Origin: 62-47 sp051954235
GTDB taxonomy: Bacteria; Pseudomonadota; Alphaproteobacteria; Rhizobiales; Xanthobacteraceae
NCBI GenBank assembly: GCA_051954235.1
Contig: JBQCHY010000081.1
Span: 1-52,015, forward strand
DNA length: 52,015 nt
Direction: 5' to 3'
Each line of letters starts with the position of its first letter. The first letter of the stretch is position 1. Below, piece by piece: positions 1 through 7,288 of the stretch. The notes under the pieces were generated by a model. That model did not search any database. It was given only the letters and a program-made list of their open reading frames with translations, and was not told the DNA's origin. The position numbers and the translations under genes are program-made.

Positions 1-66
1 TTAAAATATATAAGTTTATTTTGTGTTCGGGGTGGGGTTGTGTTTTTTATGTTTTTTTTTTTCCCC
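1..66. other. Low-complexity homopolymer-rich edge
   Basis: The first 66 bases are AT-rich at first and then run through G, T and C homopolymers, unlike the high-GC DNA that begins immediately afterwards. No gene is supported here. The composition resembles a low-quality contig end more than a biological element, so upstream continuity (the expected terminase gene) cannot be judged from this edge. Confidence 0.5.
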
Positions 67-82
67 CCGCGTCCGGGACACG
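67..82. repeat. Fragment of dispersed repeat (family D end)
   Basis: These 16 bases match exactly the right end of the larger repeat at 4005-4133. Only the end is present, because the sequence to the left diverges into low-complexity DNA. It probably marks a second copy of that intergenic repeat, cut off or corrupted at the window edge. Confidence 0.5.
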
Positions 83-111
83 AAAGGCAACGACAATCTT
101 AAGGACATCTC

Positions 112-1287
112 ATGCTGCAACGCCTGAAAGCCTATCTTCGCGCGCCTGAAACGAAGGCGAGCCGTACCGCGCAGGTGCTGGCATTCGAGAGCGGCGGGCG
201 GGCGCGGTGGACGCCGCGCGATTATGCGGCGCTGGCGCGCGAGGGTTATCTCGGCAATGCCATCGTGCATCGCGCGGTGCGGCTGGTCGCGGAGAACGCG
301 GCGTCATGCTGTTATCTCGTGTTCGAAGGCGCGCAGGAGCGCGAGGCGCATCCGCTCGCGGCATTATTGGCGCGGCCCAATCCGCGGCAGGACGGCGCGG
401 CGTTTCTCGAGGCGCTCGTGTCGCATCTCTTGCTCGCCGGCAACGCCTATGTCGAAGCGGTGGCGCTCGACGACGACGTGCGCGAACTCCATGCGTTGCG
501 GCCTGATCGGATGAAAGCTGTGCCCGGCGCCGACGGCTGGGCCGAGGCGTATGAGTATAGTGCCGGTGGGCGCAGCGTGCGTTTCGATCAACTGTCGTCA
601 CGCGTGCCGCCGATCCTGCATCTCGCGTTCTTTCATCCGCTCGACGATCACTACGGCCTCGCGCCGCTGGAAGCCGCCGCTGTCGCTGTGGATACGCACA
701 ACGCGGCGGCGCGCTGGAACAAGGCGTTGCTCGACAACGCGGCGCGGCCCTCCGGCGCGTTGATCTATTCCGGGCCGGAAGGCGCGGTGCTGAACGACGC
801 GCAATTCGATCGGCTCAAGCGCGAACTCACCGACACTTATCAAGGCGCGGCCAATGCCGGGCGTCCGCTGCTGCTGGAAGGCGGGCTCGACTGGAAGGCG
901 ATGTCGCTGACGCCGAAGGATATGGACTTCCTTGAGGCGAAACACACCGCCGCGCGCGAGATCGCGCTGGCCTTCGGCGTGCCGCCGATGCTGCTCGGCA
1001 TTCCCGGCGACAACACCTACGCGAATTTCCAGGAAGCCAACCGCGTGTTCTGGCGGCAGACCGTGCTGCCGCTGGCAACGCGCATCGGCACCTCGCTGGC
1101 GCAGTGGCTGTCGCCGCAATTCGGCGAGGGTGTGCGCGTTGTCATCGACACCGACCGCATCGATGCGCTGGCGAGCGATCGCAACGCGTTGTGGGAACGT
1201 GTCACCAACGCGCCGTTCCTCACGCTGAACGAAAAACGCGAGGCGGTGGGCTACGCGCCGCTCAACGACGGCGATCGATTCGAGTAA
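112..1287 (+). CDS. Phage/GTA portal protein (HK97 family)
   Basis: This 391-residue protein is a portal subunit of the HK97/GTA gp3 type. In this family twelve copies form the ring at the capsid vertex through which DNA enters and leaves. The sequence has the typical early segment GNAIVHRAVRLVAENAA, followed by HPLAALLARPNP and LLAGNAYVEA, and a C-terminal AFGVPPMLLGIPGDNTYANFQEA segment. Its length is close to the RcGTA portal. The ATG at 112 follows an AAGGA ribosome site at 101-105. It heads the structural cluster, and the terminase gene expected upstream is outside the window. Confidence 0.95.
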   Translation: MLQRLKAYLRAPETKASRTAQVLAFESGGRARWTPRDYAALAREGYLGNAIVHRAVRLVAENAASCCYLVFEGAQEREAHPLAALLARPNPRQDGAAFLEALVSHLLLAGNAYVEAVALDDDVRELHALRPDRMKAVPGADGWAEAYEYSAGGRSVRFDQLSSRVPPILHLAFFHPLDDHYGLAPLEAAAVAVDTHNAAARWNKALLDNAARPSGALIYSGPEGAVLNDAQFDRLKRELTDTYQGAANAGRPLLLEGGLDWKAMSLTPKDMDFLEAKHTAAREIALAFGVPPMLLGIPGDNTYANFQEANRVFWRQTVLPLATRIGTSLAQWLSPQFGEGVRVVIDTDRIDALASDRNALWERVTNAPFLTLNEKREAVGYAPLNDGDRFE

Positions 1288-1292
1288 CTGAA

Positions 1293-1421
1293 CCCTCGCC
1301 CCTTGCGGGAGAGGGTGGCGCGGACGAAGTCCGTGCCGGGTGAGGGGTATTCGTGATGAAATTTACCCCTCACCCGATCCTTCACTGCGCTCAGGATCAC
1401 CCTCTCCCGTAAGGGGGAGGG
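1293..1421. repeat. Intergenic palindromic repeat, family A copy 1
   Basis: An imperfect inverted repeat of about 130 bp whose arms read CCCTCnCCC...GGGAGAGGGT and the reverse at the other end, with GTGAGGGG/CCCCTCAC in the middle. It fills the gap between the portal and the next small gene. Related copies lie at 5516-5655 and 12464-12597. Such elements can fold in RNA and may attenuate or stabilise the transcript. Confidence 0.8.
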
Positions 1422-1434
1422 AAGAAAGATTCCG

Positions 1435-1638
1435 ATGTCCGACCTGATCGACACCTTCATCGCGCGGGGCGATCTCGCGCATCTGGCGCTGTTTCTATGG
1501 GCGACGGCGGCGAGCGGCGGGCTGTTGTTCGCGTTGCGCGAACTCGCCGCCGCCTCGCGCCGCTTCGACGATTTCATCCGTGAACTGTCGCGTTTCAACC
1601 GCCGCGCCAGCGGCCAGCATTTCGAGGACTACGACTGA
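1435..1638 (+). CDS. Small GTA-cluster membrane protein
   Basis: A 67-residue protein with one hydrophobic stretch at about residues 15-35 (LAHLALFLWATAASGGLLFAL), followed by a charged amphipathic tail rich in Arg and Asp. It lies where RcGTA-like clusters carry a short gene between portal and prohead protease. The stop overlaps the start of the next gene as TGATG, which suggests coupled translation. No function can be assigned. A single-pass membrane protein is the most that the sequence supports. Confidence 0.7.
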   Translation: MSDLIDTFIARGDLAHLALFLWATAASGGLLFALRELAAASRRFDDFIRELSRFNRRASGQHFEDYD

Positions 1639-1823
1639 TGGATACTTTGCACAGCATGATGCGGACGCTGCGGCCCGAGACAAAATCCGGCACCGGCCAT
1701 CTCAACGTCTTTCGCGAATTTCTGCGGCACCTCGACAGCATCCAGCGCAAGGCGCCCGTGAAGCCCGCGCGCGCAAAGCCGCAGCCGCGCCGCAAGCCGG
1801 CGAAGCGCTCGCGCGGAAGCTGA
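1638..1823 (+). CDS. Small basic hypothetical protein
   Basis: This 61-residue protein has a short amphipathic first half (VFREFLRHLDSI) and a strongly basic Lys/Arg/Pro/Ala-rich tail from about residue 38 to the end. It starts inside the stop of the preceding gene (TGATG) and precedes the protease by 57 bases. Its size, charge and position fit a small head-module accessory, but no family is recognised. The basic tail could bind DNA or RNA; that is inference only. Confidence 0.55.
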   Translation: MDTLHSMMRTLRPETKSGTGHLNVFREFLRHLDSIQRKAPVKPARAKPQPRRKPAKRSRGS

Positions 1824-1880
1824 CCACTCTCGTCCGAAATCGACTGACCTGTCATCACCCCGCAGCTTGCGAGGACGCTC

Positions 1881-2495
1881 ATGCACGCCCCTATGCCATC
1901 GACGTCGCGCGTGGCGCTGTCGCAGGACGGCATCATCGAAGGTTACGCCAGCCTGTTCGGCGAGATCGACCAGGCACGCGACATGGTGATGCCCGGCGCA
2001 TTCACGCAGACCCTGCGGCAGCGCGGCTTGCGCAAGATCCCGATGCTGTTTCAGCACGACCCGAGCGAGCCGGTCGGCATCTGGCTCGAACTGCGCGAGG
2101 ATCTTCGCGGGCTGTGGGCGCGCGGCAAACTCATTCCCGATGTCGCGCGCGGCCGTGAACTGCTCGCATTGCTGCGCTCAGGCGCCATCGACGGCCTGTC
2201 GATCGGCTATCGCACCGTGCGCGGCCGTATCGATCCGAAGACGCGCATCCGCAGGCTCTACCAGGTGGACCTGTGGGAGATTTCCATCGTCACGTTCCCG
2301 CTGCTTGTGGGCGCGCGCATCGATGCCGTGAAGGCGATTGATCCGCCGCGCCTGTCGCGGCGGCGCGCCGCGGCCGAGCGGGCGTGGCGCAACCCGGACG
2401 GCGCCGCGGATGTACCGGCGCCGTCCGGGCGTGTGCGCGTCGAACGGCGGTGCATGACGGCGAACGTAGCGGCGCGACCGCAGGCGAGGGCGTGA
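1881..2495 (+). CDS. HK97-family prohead protease
   Basis: A 204-residue maturation protease of the U35 family, which cleaves the capsid N-terminal delta domain during head assembly. The family residues are visible: His59 in MLFQHDP, Ser107 in DGLSIGYR and Glu133 in DLWEISIVTFP. The ATG at 1881 follows GAGGA at 1871-1875. In RcGTA the capsid gene follows directly, but here a toxin-like gene begins inside the protease stop codon (TGATG at 2493-2497) and the capsid is displaced by about 1.7 kb. The C-terminal ~40 residues are Arg/Ala-rich and probably disordered. Confidence 0.93.
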   Translation: MHAPMPSTSRVALSQDGIIEGYASLFGEIDQARDMVMPGAFTQTLRQRGLRKIPMLFQHDPSEPVGIWLELREDLRGLWARGKLIPDVARGRELLALLRSGAIDGLSIGYRTVRGRIDPKTRIRRLYQVDLWEISIVTFPLLVGARIDAVKAIDPPRLSRRRAAAERAWRNPDGAADVPAPSGRVRVERRCMTANVAARPQARA

Positions 2496-3231
2496 TGGTG
2501 AATGCGATCAATGCTTATGACGCCCATCAGCGTGCGCGCTGGATGCGGCCCGATGCCTATCGATGGCTGCGTCCCGACGCCACGCGCTTCCTCGTTCCCG
2601 GCGTCGATCCCGCCAGCGTCTTTCCCGCGCTCGACCGCAAGTTCAACCCGAACCAGCCGCGTGTGCCCGCCGGCAATCATGATGGCGGGCAGTGGACGGA
2701 TGGCGGCGGGAGCGCCGGTGGTCCCGACGGCTGGCAATGGCCGGATGGCGATGGGAGCGCCGGAATCGAACTTGTTCAGTATCGGTCGGAAGGCTTGCCG
2801 GTCGATTTGTTGGAGGAGCGTGACCTGGGCGGGCACACTATTGAACGGCATGTCGGGCGGAGAGCGATACTTCTCTCCTGAACGCGGTTGATGGAGCGAT
2901 CAGCTACGCTCGTCGCAATGGTGATACAGCGGAGGGGGTGACAGAGAGCTCATTTCCCTCACTGGAGGCAGCCAATAAGCTGGTTAATTCGACGATCTCG
3001 CGAAATAGCGATAAGTTGCAATCCGTTATTGACGGTCAGTTGCCGAGGGCGGAACTTGACACTGTGTTTTCCTCCCCCACCGGACGGGAGGCTTATTCAC
3101 GGAATGATCGCTCGCAGACGGTGCTCTCCGATACGTACGGTGTCAGGGTGGTTGTTGTTCCCGGCCGCACCGTATCGAAAGGATTTCGCGTCGATACGGC
3201 ATTCCCAACCAATTTGAATCGCAGGCGCTAA
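2495..3231 (+). pseudogene. CdiA-CT RNase A-like toxin, frameshifted
   Basis: The first frame (2495-2881) encodes two RWxRPDA repeats (residues 16-29), then NPNQPRVPAGN and DGGQWTDGG. The latter segment is partly duplicated as DGWQWPDGDGSAG. The toxin start GGHTIERHVG follows at residues 112-121. Homology then continues in another frame from about 2860 (ESDTSLLNAVDGAISYARRNG) to the stop at 3229-3231, ending FRVDTAFPT. The order HTI-RH-VG, helical middle and a C-terminal T-A-aromatic strand fits the bacterial CdiA-CT RNase A-like domain, which cleaves RNA. The switch near 2858-2860 fits loss of one base, a sequencing error or, less likely, programmed shifting. The ATG overlaps the protease stop. 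Confidence 0.72.
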
Positions 3232-3235
3232 AATT

Positions 3236-3472
3236 ATGTCACGCAAATTTTCCGTCGAAATCTACTGCGGCCACAACGGTATACGCATGGAGTTGCCGTG
3301 GTGGAACGACGACCAGTTCAACGCGGGTGTTTCGTTTTTGCGCGGAATGGTTGGTGCTCCGGTGCATCGCGAGAGGCGGGGCGAACCGGACTGCTTTTAT
3401 CTTGAGACTGAGGATCAGTTCGCAGCTGTGATGCAGTTGCGGCGCGATCAGGGCGTGAAACGGCCGGACTGA
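3236..3472 (+). CDS. Putative immunity protein for the RNase toxin
   Basis: A 78-residue soluble, fairly acidic protein starting four bases after the stop of the RNase-like toxin. It has no signal peptide or membrane segment. No family is recognised. Position, small size and immediate linkage are what one expects of a cognate immunity protein, and they are the only basis for the call. The ribosome site is weak, so translation may depend on readthrough from the toxin gene, which is now frameshifted. Confidence 0.5.
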   Translation: MSRKFSVEIYCGHNGIRMELPWWNDDQFNAGVSFLRGMVGAPVHRERRGEPDCFYLETEDQFAAVMQLRRDQGVKRPD

Positions 3473-3539
3473 AACGGCGGGCTAGTATCGCATTGTTGCC
3501 GGGCTTCGACGCGGCATTCCATTCATTCAAATGGATGGA

Positions 3540-3560
3540 TGCCCGGATCAGGTCCGGGCA
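3540..3560. repeat. Short palindromic repeat
   Basis: A compact inverted repeat (TGCCCGGAT...ATCCGGGCA type with a short loop) lies in the 143-base gap between the putative immunity gene and the opposite-strand membrane gene. It is a common intergenic element type in Bradyrhizobium-like genomes and, by position, could act as a weak terminator for both converging genes. Confidence 0.6.
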
Positions 3561-3615
3561 TGACGAGTGATGATGGCGTCGGTGCCGTTGATATCCGGAT
3601 GGCTTGTTGCGCGGC

Positions 3616-3903
3616 TCAGCGCTTGAACGCCAGCGCCAGCGTGAGGCCGAGGATGGCGCCGATGCAGATCGCGCCGCCGCCGGCTGCCATGCCCCAGTTG
3701 AAGAAATAACTCGCCACCGCGACGAAGGATTTGTCGACGCTGCTTCCGAACAGGATGAACGACGCCGCGAAGGCGGCGAGCAGCACGGCCGCGAGCGCGA
3801 TGCCGAACCACGCGCCGCGGCGTCTGTCGGGACGCATCGCATACCACGCGGCGCCGGCGCCCGACAGCGCGAGCACGACCCAAACGAGAATGAGAAAGCG
3901 CAT
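3616..3903 (-). CDS. Small integral membrane protein
   Basis: A 95-residue hydrophobic protein on the strand opposite to the structural genes. Three hydrophobic segments are visible at about residues 3-20, 32-52 and 68-93, separated by the polar segment MRPDRRRGAW and a short loop with SSVDKS. An upstream start at 3948 would add 15 polar residues; the start at 3903 is preferred because it begins directly with the first membrane segment. No family is recognised. It interrupts the head module between toxin cassette 1 and the capsid gene, and could be a cargo gene or a membrane partner. Confidence 0.6.
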   Translation of the reverse strand: MRFLILVWVVLALSGAGAAWYAMRPDRRRGAWFGIALAAVLLAAFAASFILFGSSVDKSFVAVASYFFNWGMAAGGGAICIGAILGLTLALAFKR

Positions 3904-4004
3904 GGCGGCACCCGGATGCGAATTCGGTCGCGTCGGGTTGTAGCGCATGGCGCGGAGAAGTTGAAGATTGTTCGCGCCTCGGCCTTCACCCAGGCGACAA
4001 ATCT

Positions 4005-4133
4005 GTGTCCCGGGCGCGATGCGACATTCTTCATGTCGCTTCGCAGAACCGGGACCGTCGCCACGGCTGTGCCTCGTAACGGTCCCGGCTCAGCGGCGCA
4101 ACGTGAAGGACGTTGCACCGCGTCCGGGACACG
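4005..4133. repeat. Dispersed intergenic repeat, family D
   Basis: A repeat of about 130 bases with several nested inverted motifs built from GTCCCGG/CCGGGAC, bounded by GTGTCCCGG on the left and CCGGGACAC on the right. It occupies most of the 320-base non-coding stretch upstream of the capsid gene. Its right end recurs at 67-82. It is probably an old insertion and not capsid-specific regulation, though it lies just before the most highly expressed type of gene in a phage head operon. Confidence 0.7.
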
Positions 4134-4223
4134 GGCGGCGACGCCGCGCGCCGCGCCGCGGCCGGGACACTGCTCGTATCTTTGCAATCAATTCAATCAC
4201 TCGTCACTCACCAGGAGAACCAC

Positions 4224-5483
4224 ATGGACTTCGACATCATCCAGACTGCGCCGGAGCACAAGTCCGGCATCGCCTATACGCCGCGCGACGGCTTCGACGA
4301 GTTGCGCGCCACCTTCGAGGAGTTCAAATCCGCCAACGACGAGCGGCTCGGCGCGCTGGAGCGCAAGCGCGGCGATGCGTTGCTGGAGGAGAAGGTCAAT
4401 CGCATCAACGCCGCGCTCGATCTGCAAACCAAGCGCATGGACGAGATGGCGCTGCGCCAGGCGCGGCCAACCCTGGAAGGGCGCGGCAAGCTCCTCTCCG
4501 ACGCCGCCGCGCGCGAGCACAAGAGCGCGTTCGATGCCTATGTGCGCTCGGGCGAGGCGGGCGCGTTGCGTGCGCTGGAAACCAAGGCGATGTCGGCGGG
4601 CTCCAACGCCGACGGCGGTTATCTGGTGCCGACCGAACTCGAGCACGAGATCGGCCAGCGCCTCGCGGCGATCTCTCCGATCCGCGCGATGGCCTCGGTG
4701 CGCGAGATTTCCGGCGGCGTCTACAAGAAGCCGTTCATGACCGCGGGGCCGGCGACCGGCTGGGTCGGCGAGACGGACTCGCGCACGCAGACCACGTCGC
4801 CGACGCTCGACGCGCTGTCGTTCCCGGCGATGGAGCTTTACGCCATGCCGGCGGCGACCGCGACCTTGCTCGACGACGCGGCGGTGAACATCGACGAGTG
4901 GATCGCCTCGGAGGTTGAATTGACCTTCGCGGTGCAGGAGGGCGCCGCCTTCGTCAACGGCGACGGCAGCAACAAGCCGAAGGGCTTTCTGCAATACACC
5001 ACCGTCGCCAACGGTTCGTGGAGCTGGGGCAATCTCGGTTATGTCGCCAGCGGCGCGGCGGGTGCTTTCGCCGGCAGCAATCCGTCCGATGCGCTGGTCG
5101 ATCTGATCTACGCGCTCAAGGCGGGCTATCGCCAGAACGGCGCGTTCGTGATGAACCGCAAGACGCAGGCGCTGATCCGCAAGTTCAAGGACTCGGGCGG
5201 CGCGTATCTGTGGCAGCCGCCGGCGCAGGCGGGCGGCCGCGCCTCGCTGATGACGTTCCCGCTTGTCGAGGCCGAGGATATGCCGGACGTCGGCGCCAAT
5301 TCGCTGTCGATCGCGTTCGGCGATTTCCGTCGCGGTTACCTGATCGTCGATCGCCTCGGCGTCCGCGTGCTGCGCGATCCGTACTCGGCGAAACCCTACG
5401 TGCTGTTCTACACCACCAAGCGTGTCGGCGGCGGCGTGCAGGACTTCGACGCCATCAAGCTGATGAAGTTCGCCGCGAGCTGA
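4224..5483 (+). CDS. HK97-type major capsid protein
   Basis: A 419-residue capsid subunit of the HK97/GTA gp5 family. The first ~100 residues are a charged, coiled-coil-prone delta/scaffold domain (FDELRATFEEFKSANDERL, then EEKVNRINAALDLQ). The HK97 fold begins near SAGSNADGGYLVPTELE, and the maturation cleavage expected of the family should fall shortly before it. Later landmarks are GWVGETDSR, MELYAMPAATATLLDDAAVNIDE and FAVQEGAAFVNGDGSNKPKG. The ATG at 4224 has AGGAG at 4213-4217. An in-frame upstream extension exists but lacks capsid character. Confidence 0.96.
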   Translation: MDFDIIQTAPEHKSGIAYTPRDGFDELRATFEEFKSANDERLGALERKRGDALLEEKVNRINAALDLQTKRMDEMALRQARPTLEGRGKLLSDAAAREHKSAFDAYVRSGEAGALRALETKAMSAGSNADGGYLVPTELEHEIGQRLAAISPIRAMASVREISGGVYKKPFMTAGPATGWVGETDSRTQTTSPTLDALSFPAMELYAMPAATATLLDDAAVNIDEWIASEVELTFAVQEGAAFVNGDGSNKPKGFLQYTTVANGSWSWGNLGYVASGAAGAFAGSNPSDALVDLIYALKAGYRQNGAFVMNRKTQALIRKFKDSGGAYLWQPPAQAGGRASLMTFPLVEAEDMPDVGANSLSIAFGDFRRGYLIVDRLGVRVLRDPYSAKPYVLFYTTKRVGGGVQDFDAIKLMKFAAS

Positions 5484-5515
5484 GCAAGGATTGGATCGCG
5501 GCTTGGCATGACAGA

Positions 5516-5655
5516 CTCCCTCTCCCCGTTCTTACGGGGAGAGGGTTGGGATGAGGGGCCCTCTGCCGCTCATTCAGCTGTGAGAGGTCACCCCTCACCC
5601 GACCACCTTCGCTACGCTGCGCCGGTCGATTTCTCCCCGCAAGCGGGGCGAGGTG
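5516..5655. repeat. Intergenic palindromic repeat, family A copy 2
   Basis: An inverted repeat of about 140 bases with CTCTCCCCGT...ACGGGGAGAG at the left, TGAGGGG/CCCCTCA in the middle and CTCCCCGCAAGCGGGG at the right. It separates the capsid gene from toxin cassette 2. A strong hairpin here could end most capsid transcripts and leave the toxin gene at a lower level; that is inference. Confidence 0.78.
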
Positions 5656-5707
5656 AAGACATGGGCGGCACATTCCTTCCAGATCACCATCATTCGAGAC
5701 GCTTCGC

Positions 5708-6607
5708 ATGGATCGCCACCGCGAGAACGCCTGGCTGCGCCATCAGCAGGAACGATGGCTGCGGCCGGACGCGCACCGATGGCTGCGGCCGGACGCCCAT
5801 CGCTGGCTTCGCCCCGACGCCGCGCGTTTCGTTGCGCCGGGCAGCCCCGTTGCCGATGCCTTTCCGGCGCTGTCGCTCAAGTACAATCCGAACCAGCCGC
5901 GCGTACCGGCCGGCAATTCCGACGGCGGGCAATGGACTGACGGCGGCAGCAACTCGGCGCAGCCGATGGGAGACGTGAACTTCGGCAATCTTTCCGAACT
6001 GGCCGATTTTTCCGATCTGTTTCAGATCACGCCAAGCGAGACCGATCTCGATGGCGTGCAACTCGCCGGCGATCCGCCGGAAGGGATCGGCCACAACCAG
6101 GGACCGCCGCTGGATGAGCCGCCGGAAATTCCGCAGCAGCTACCCGCGACGCGCGGCGAAAGAATGGATTTTGTCCGCGATGCCGTCTCGTGGATTGGCC
6201 GCGTCGGTCGTTATGCCCCGATCGTCGGAGCTTTCTTGGAGACACTGGATGAGGCCAAGGATCTGAAGGCTCTCGCAGATGCGCTCAAGACCGCCAATGA
6301 TCCGCCGGCGGAATTGGAGGAATTGCAGGCGAGAGCGCAACGCCCCAGTGAGGCTGGTTACGAAGATCATCATATTGTGGGCCAGTTCGCGCAAAACCGG
6401 CTGCAATTTGGTAATGACCTGATTGACAGTCCTGAGAATAAAGTGAGGCTTCCGACCGTAAGGCATCGGGATATCAATGGATGGTATTCCCGGCCAAACG
6501 AAGAATTCGACGGTCTATCGCCGAGAGACTATCTTCGCGGCAAGAGTTGGGATGAGCAGATGCGTGAAGGACTGAAGATCATGCGCCGAAATGGAGTCCT
6601 CAAGTGA
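5708..6607 (+). CDS. Polymorphic toxin with HNH-type nuclease domain
   Basis: A 299-residue modular protein. Residues 16-39 are three copies of an 8-residue repeat (RWLRPDAH). Next come NPNQPRVPAGN (60-70) and DGGQWTDGG (72-80), shared with the RNase-like toxin upstream of the capsid. A GIGHNQGPP motif lies at 126-134 and a helical stretch at ~150-210. The C-terminal ~85 residues carry EDHHIV (His221, His222), SPENKVRLPT (Asn244) and RHRDINGWY (His253), then LSPRDYLRGKSWDEQ. The His-Asn-His spacing suggests a His-Me-finger/HNH nuclease; the catalytic role is predicted. No signal peptide is present. The following immunity gene overlaps its stop. Confidence 0.78.
   Translation: MDRHRENAWLRHQQERWLRPDAHRWLRPDAHRWLRPDAARFVAPGSPVADAFPALSLKYNPNQPRVPAGNSDGGQWTDGGSNSAQPMGDVNFGNLSELADFSDLFQITPSETDLDGVQLAGDPPEGIGHNQGPPLDEPPEIPQQLPATRGERMDFVRDAVSWIGRVGRYAPIVGAFLETLDEAKDLKALADALKTANDPPAELEELQARAQRPSEAGYEDHHIVGQFAQNRLQFGNDLIDSPENKVRLPTVRHRDINGWYSRPNEEFDGLSPRDYLRGKSWDEQMREGLKIMRRNGVLK
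5753..5824 (+). repeat. Three 24-bp tandem repeats in toxin gene
   Basis: Three in-frame 24-base units encode the RWLRPDAH repeats (residues 16-39) of the nuclease toxin. The first two units differ at only a few third positions, and the third has diverged further. Two related units occur at the same place in the first toxin gene. Tandem units of this kind expand and contract by slippage, so the copy number probably varies between strains. Confidence 0.85.
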
Positions 6608-6978
6608 TGGCGTCAGTCCAGCCGAACGATACGCGTGTGAAAGAGCTCGTTGCGAAATTTATCGAGATTGGTACTGCACAATACCGTGCAGTCTATGTCA
6701 TCGACAACGCGAGCTATAATCGTTTGTACAAAGCGATGGAGCATGTGAGGGCCGAGCTTAAGGCGATGCCCGGTGATCAACGGAGGGCGTTGTTGCCGCT
6801 CCTGTCTCATCCGAACGTACAGGTTCGCTTGAAGGCGGCGCATTCCGTTCTTGCGCTTTATCCCGATCTGGCGCGCAAGGCTCTTGAGGATATCCGCGAT
6901 TCCGGCATCGTTCCACAGAATGGAGAGGCTGCGTCGGCAATCGGGCGTCTTGACGAGGGACTTTACATTCCAAAGTGA
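6607..6978 (+). CDS. DUF2019-like immunity protein
   Basis: A 123-residue protein resembling the DUF2019 family of short ARM/HEAT-like helical proteins. The pattern is VKELVAKFIEIG near the start, ASYNRLYKAMEHVRAEL, then LLPLLSHPNVQVRLKAAHSVLALYPDLARKALEDI, a typical helix pair with the HPNVQVRLKAA turn. It starts inside the toxin stop (TGATG at 6605-6609; a GTG three bases earlier is possible). Tight coupling to a toxin gene is the main reason to call it immunity; the family itself is formally of unknown function. Confidence 0.75.
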   Translation: MASVQPNDTRVKELVAKFIEIGTAQYRAVYVIDNASYNRLYKAMEHVRAELKAMPGDQRRALLPLLSHPNVQVRLKAAHSVLALYPDLARKALEDIRDSGIVPQNGEAASAIGRLDEGLYIPK

Positions 6979-6987
6979 GCCCTAACG

Positions 6988-7235
6988 ATGATTTTCAGGA
7001 AAATTCGACTTGATGCGGTGCCCGTCGATCAACTTGCCGAGCGATTTACCGATATTGTGGTCAAGCAGGGGTGGGCCGCCGACCATTTCGATAATCGGAC
7101 GTATAATCGTCTCTGGTGCTGTATGAGCATCCGGAAGCTGAAGTCAGAATAATGGCGGCTTACATGACCCTCGCCATTGAGTATCAATCAGCGAGAGGAG
7201 CTGATCTGCGGCAAATTCATGCTGGCGGATTATGA
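6988..7235 (+). pseudogene. Broken second DUF2019 immunity gene
   Basis: Nine bases after the intact immunity gene, a 54-codon frame (6988-7152) reads VDQLAERFTDIVVKQGWAAD and then FDNRTYNRLW, matching the start of the upstream protein (ASYNRLY). Homology then jumps to another frame from about 7119, reading LYEHPEAEVRIMAAYMTLAI, which corresponds to LLSHPNVQVRLKAAHSVLAL. The roughly 25 residues between these blocks are missing, so an internal deletion with frame change disabled the gene. A third frame continues similar codon use to about 7276. It is not a recent copy of its neighbour, because the residues differ widely. Confidence 0.75.
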
Positions 7236-7288
7236 TAAATCGACCGAGATCACGCGAGAAGTTTTAAGTCGAAGCCGGAGAGCTCAGC

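Noticed and set aside
1293..1421. Possible CRISPR array in the repeated intergenic elements
   Set aside because: The elements are single palindromes scattered between genes, without regularly spaced units or spacers; no cas genes are present.
2850..2870. Programmed ribosomal frameshift in toxin 1
   Set aside because: No clear slippery heptamer with a downstream structure is evident at the frame change; mutation or sequencing error is simpler.
3318..4187. Minus-strand frame of 289 codons across toxin cassette 1 and the repeat
   Set aside because: It runs through unrelated repeat DNA and overlaps better-supported genes; residues are Arg/Ser/Pro-rich without structure.
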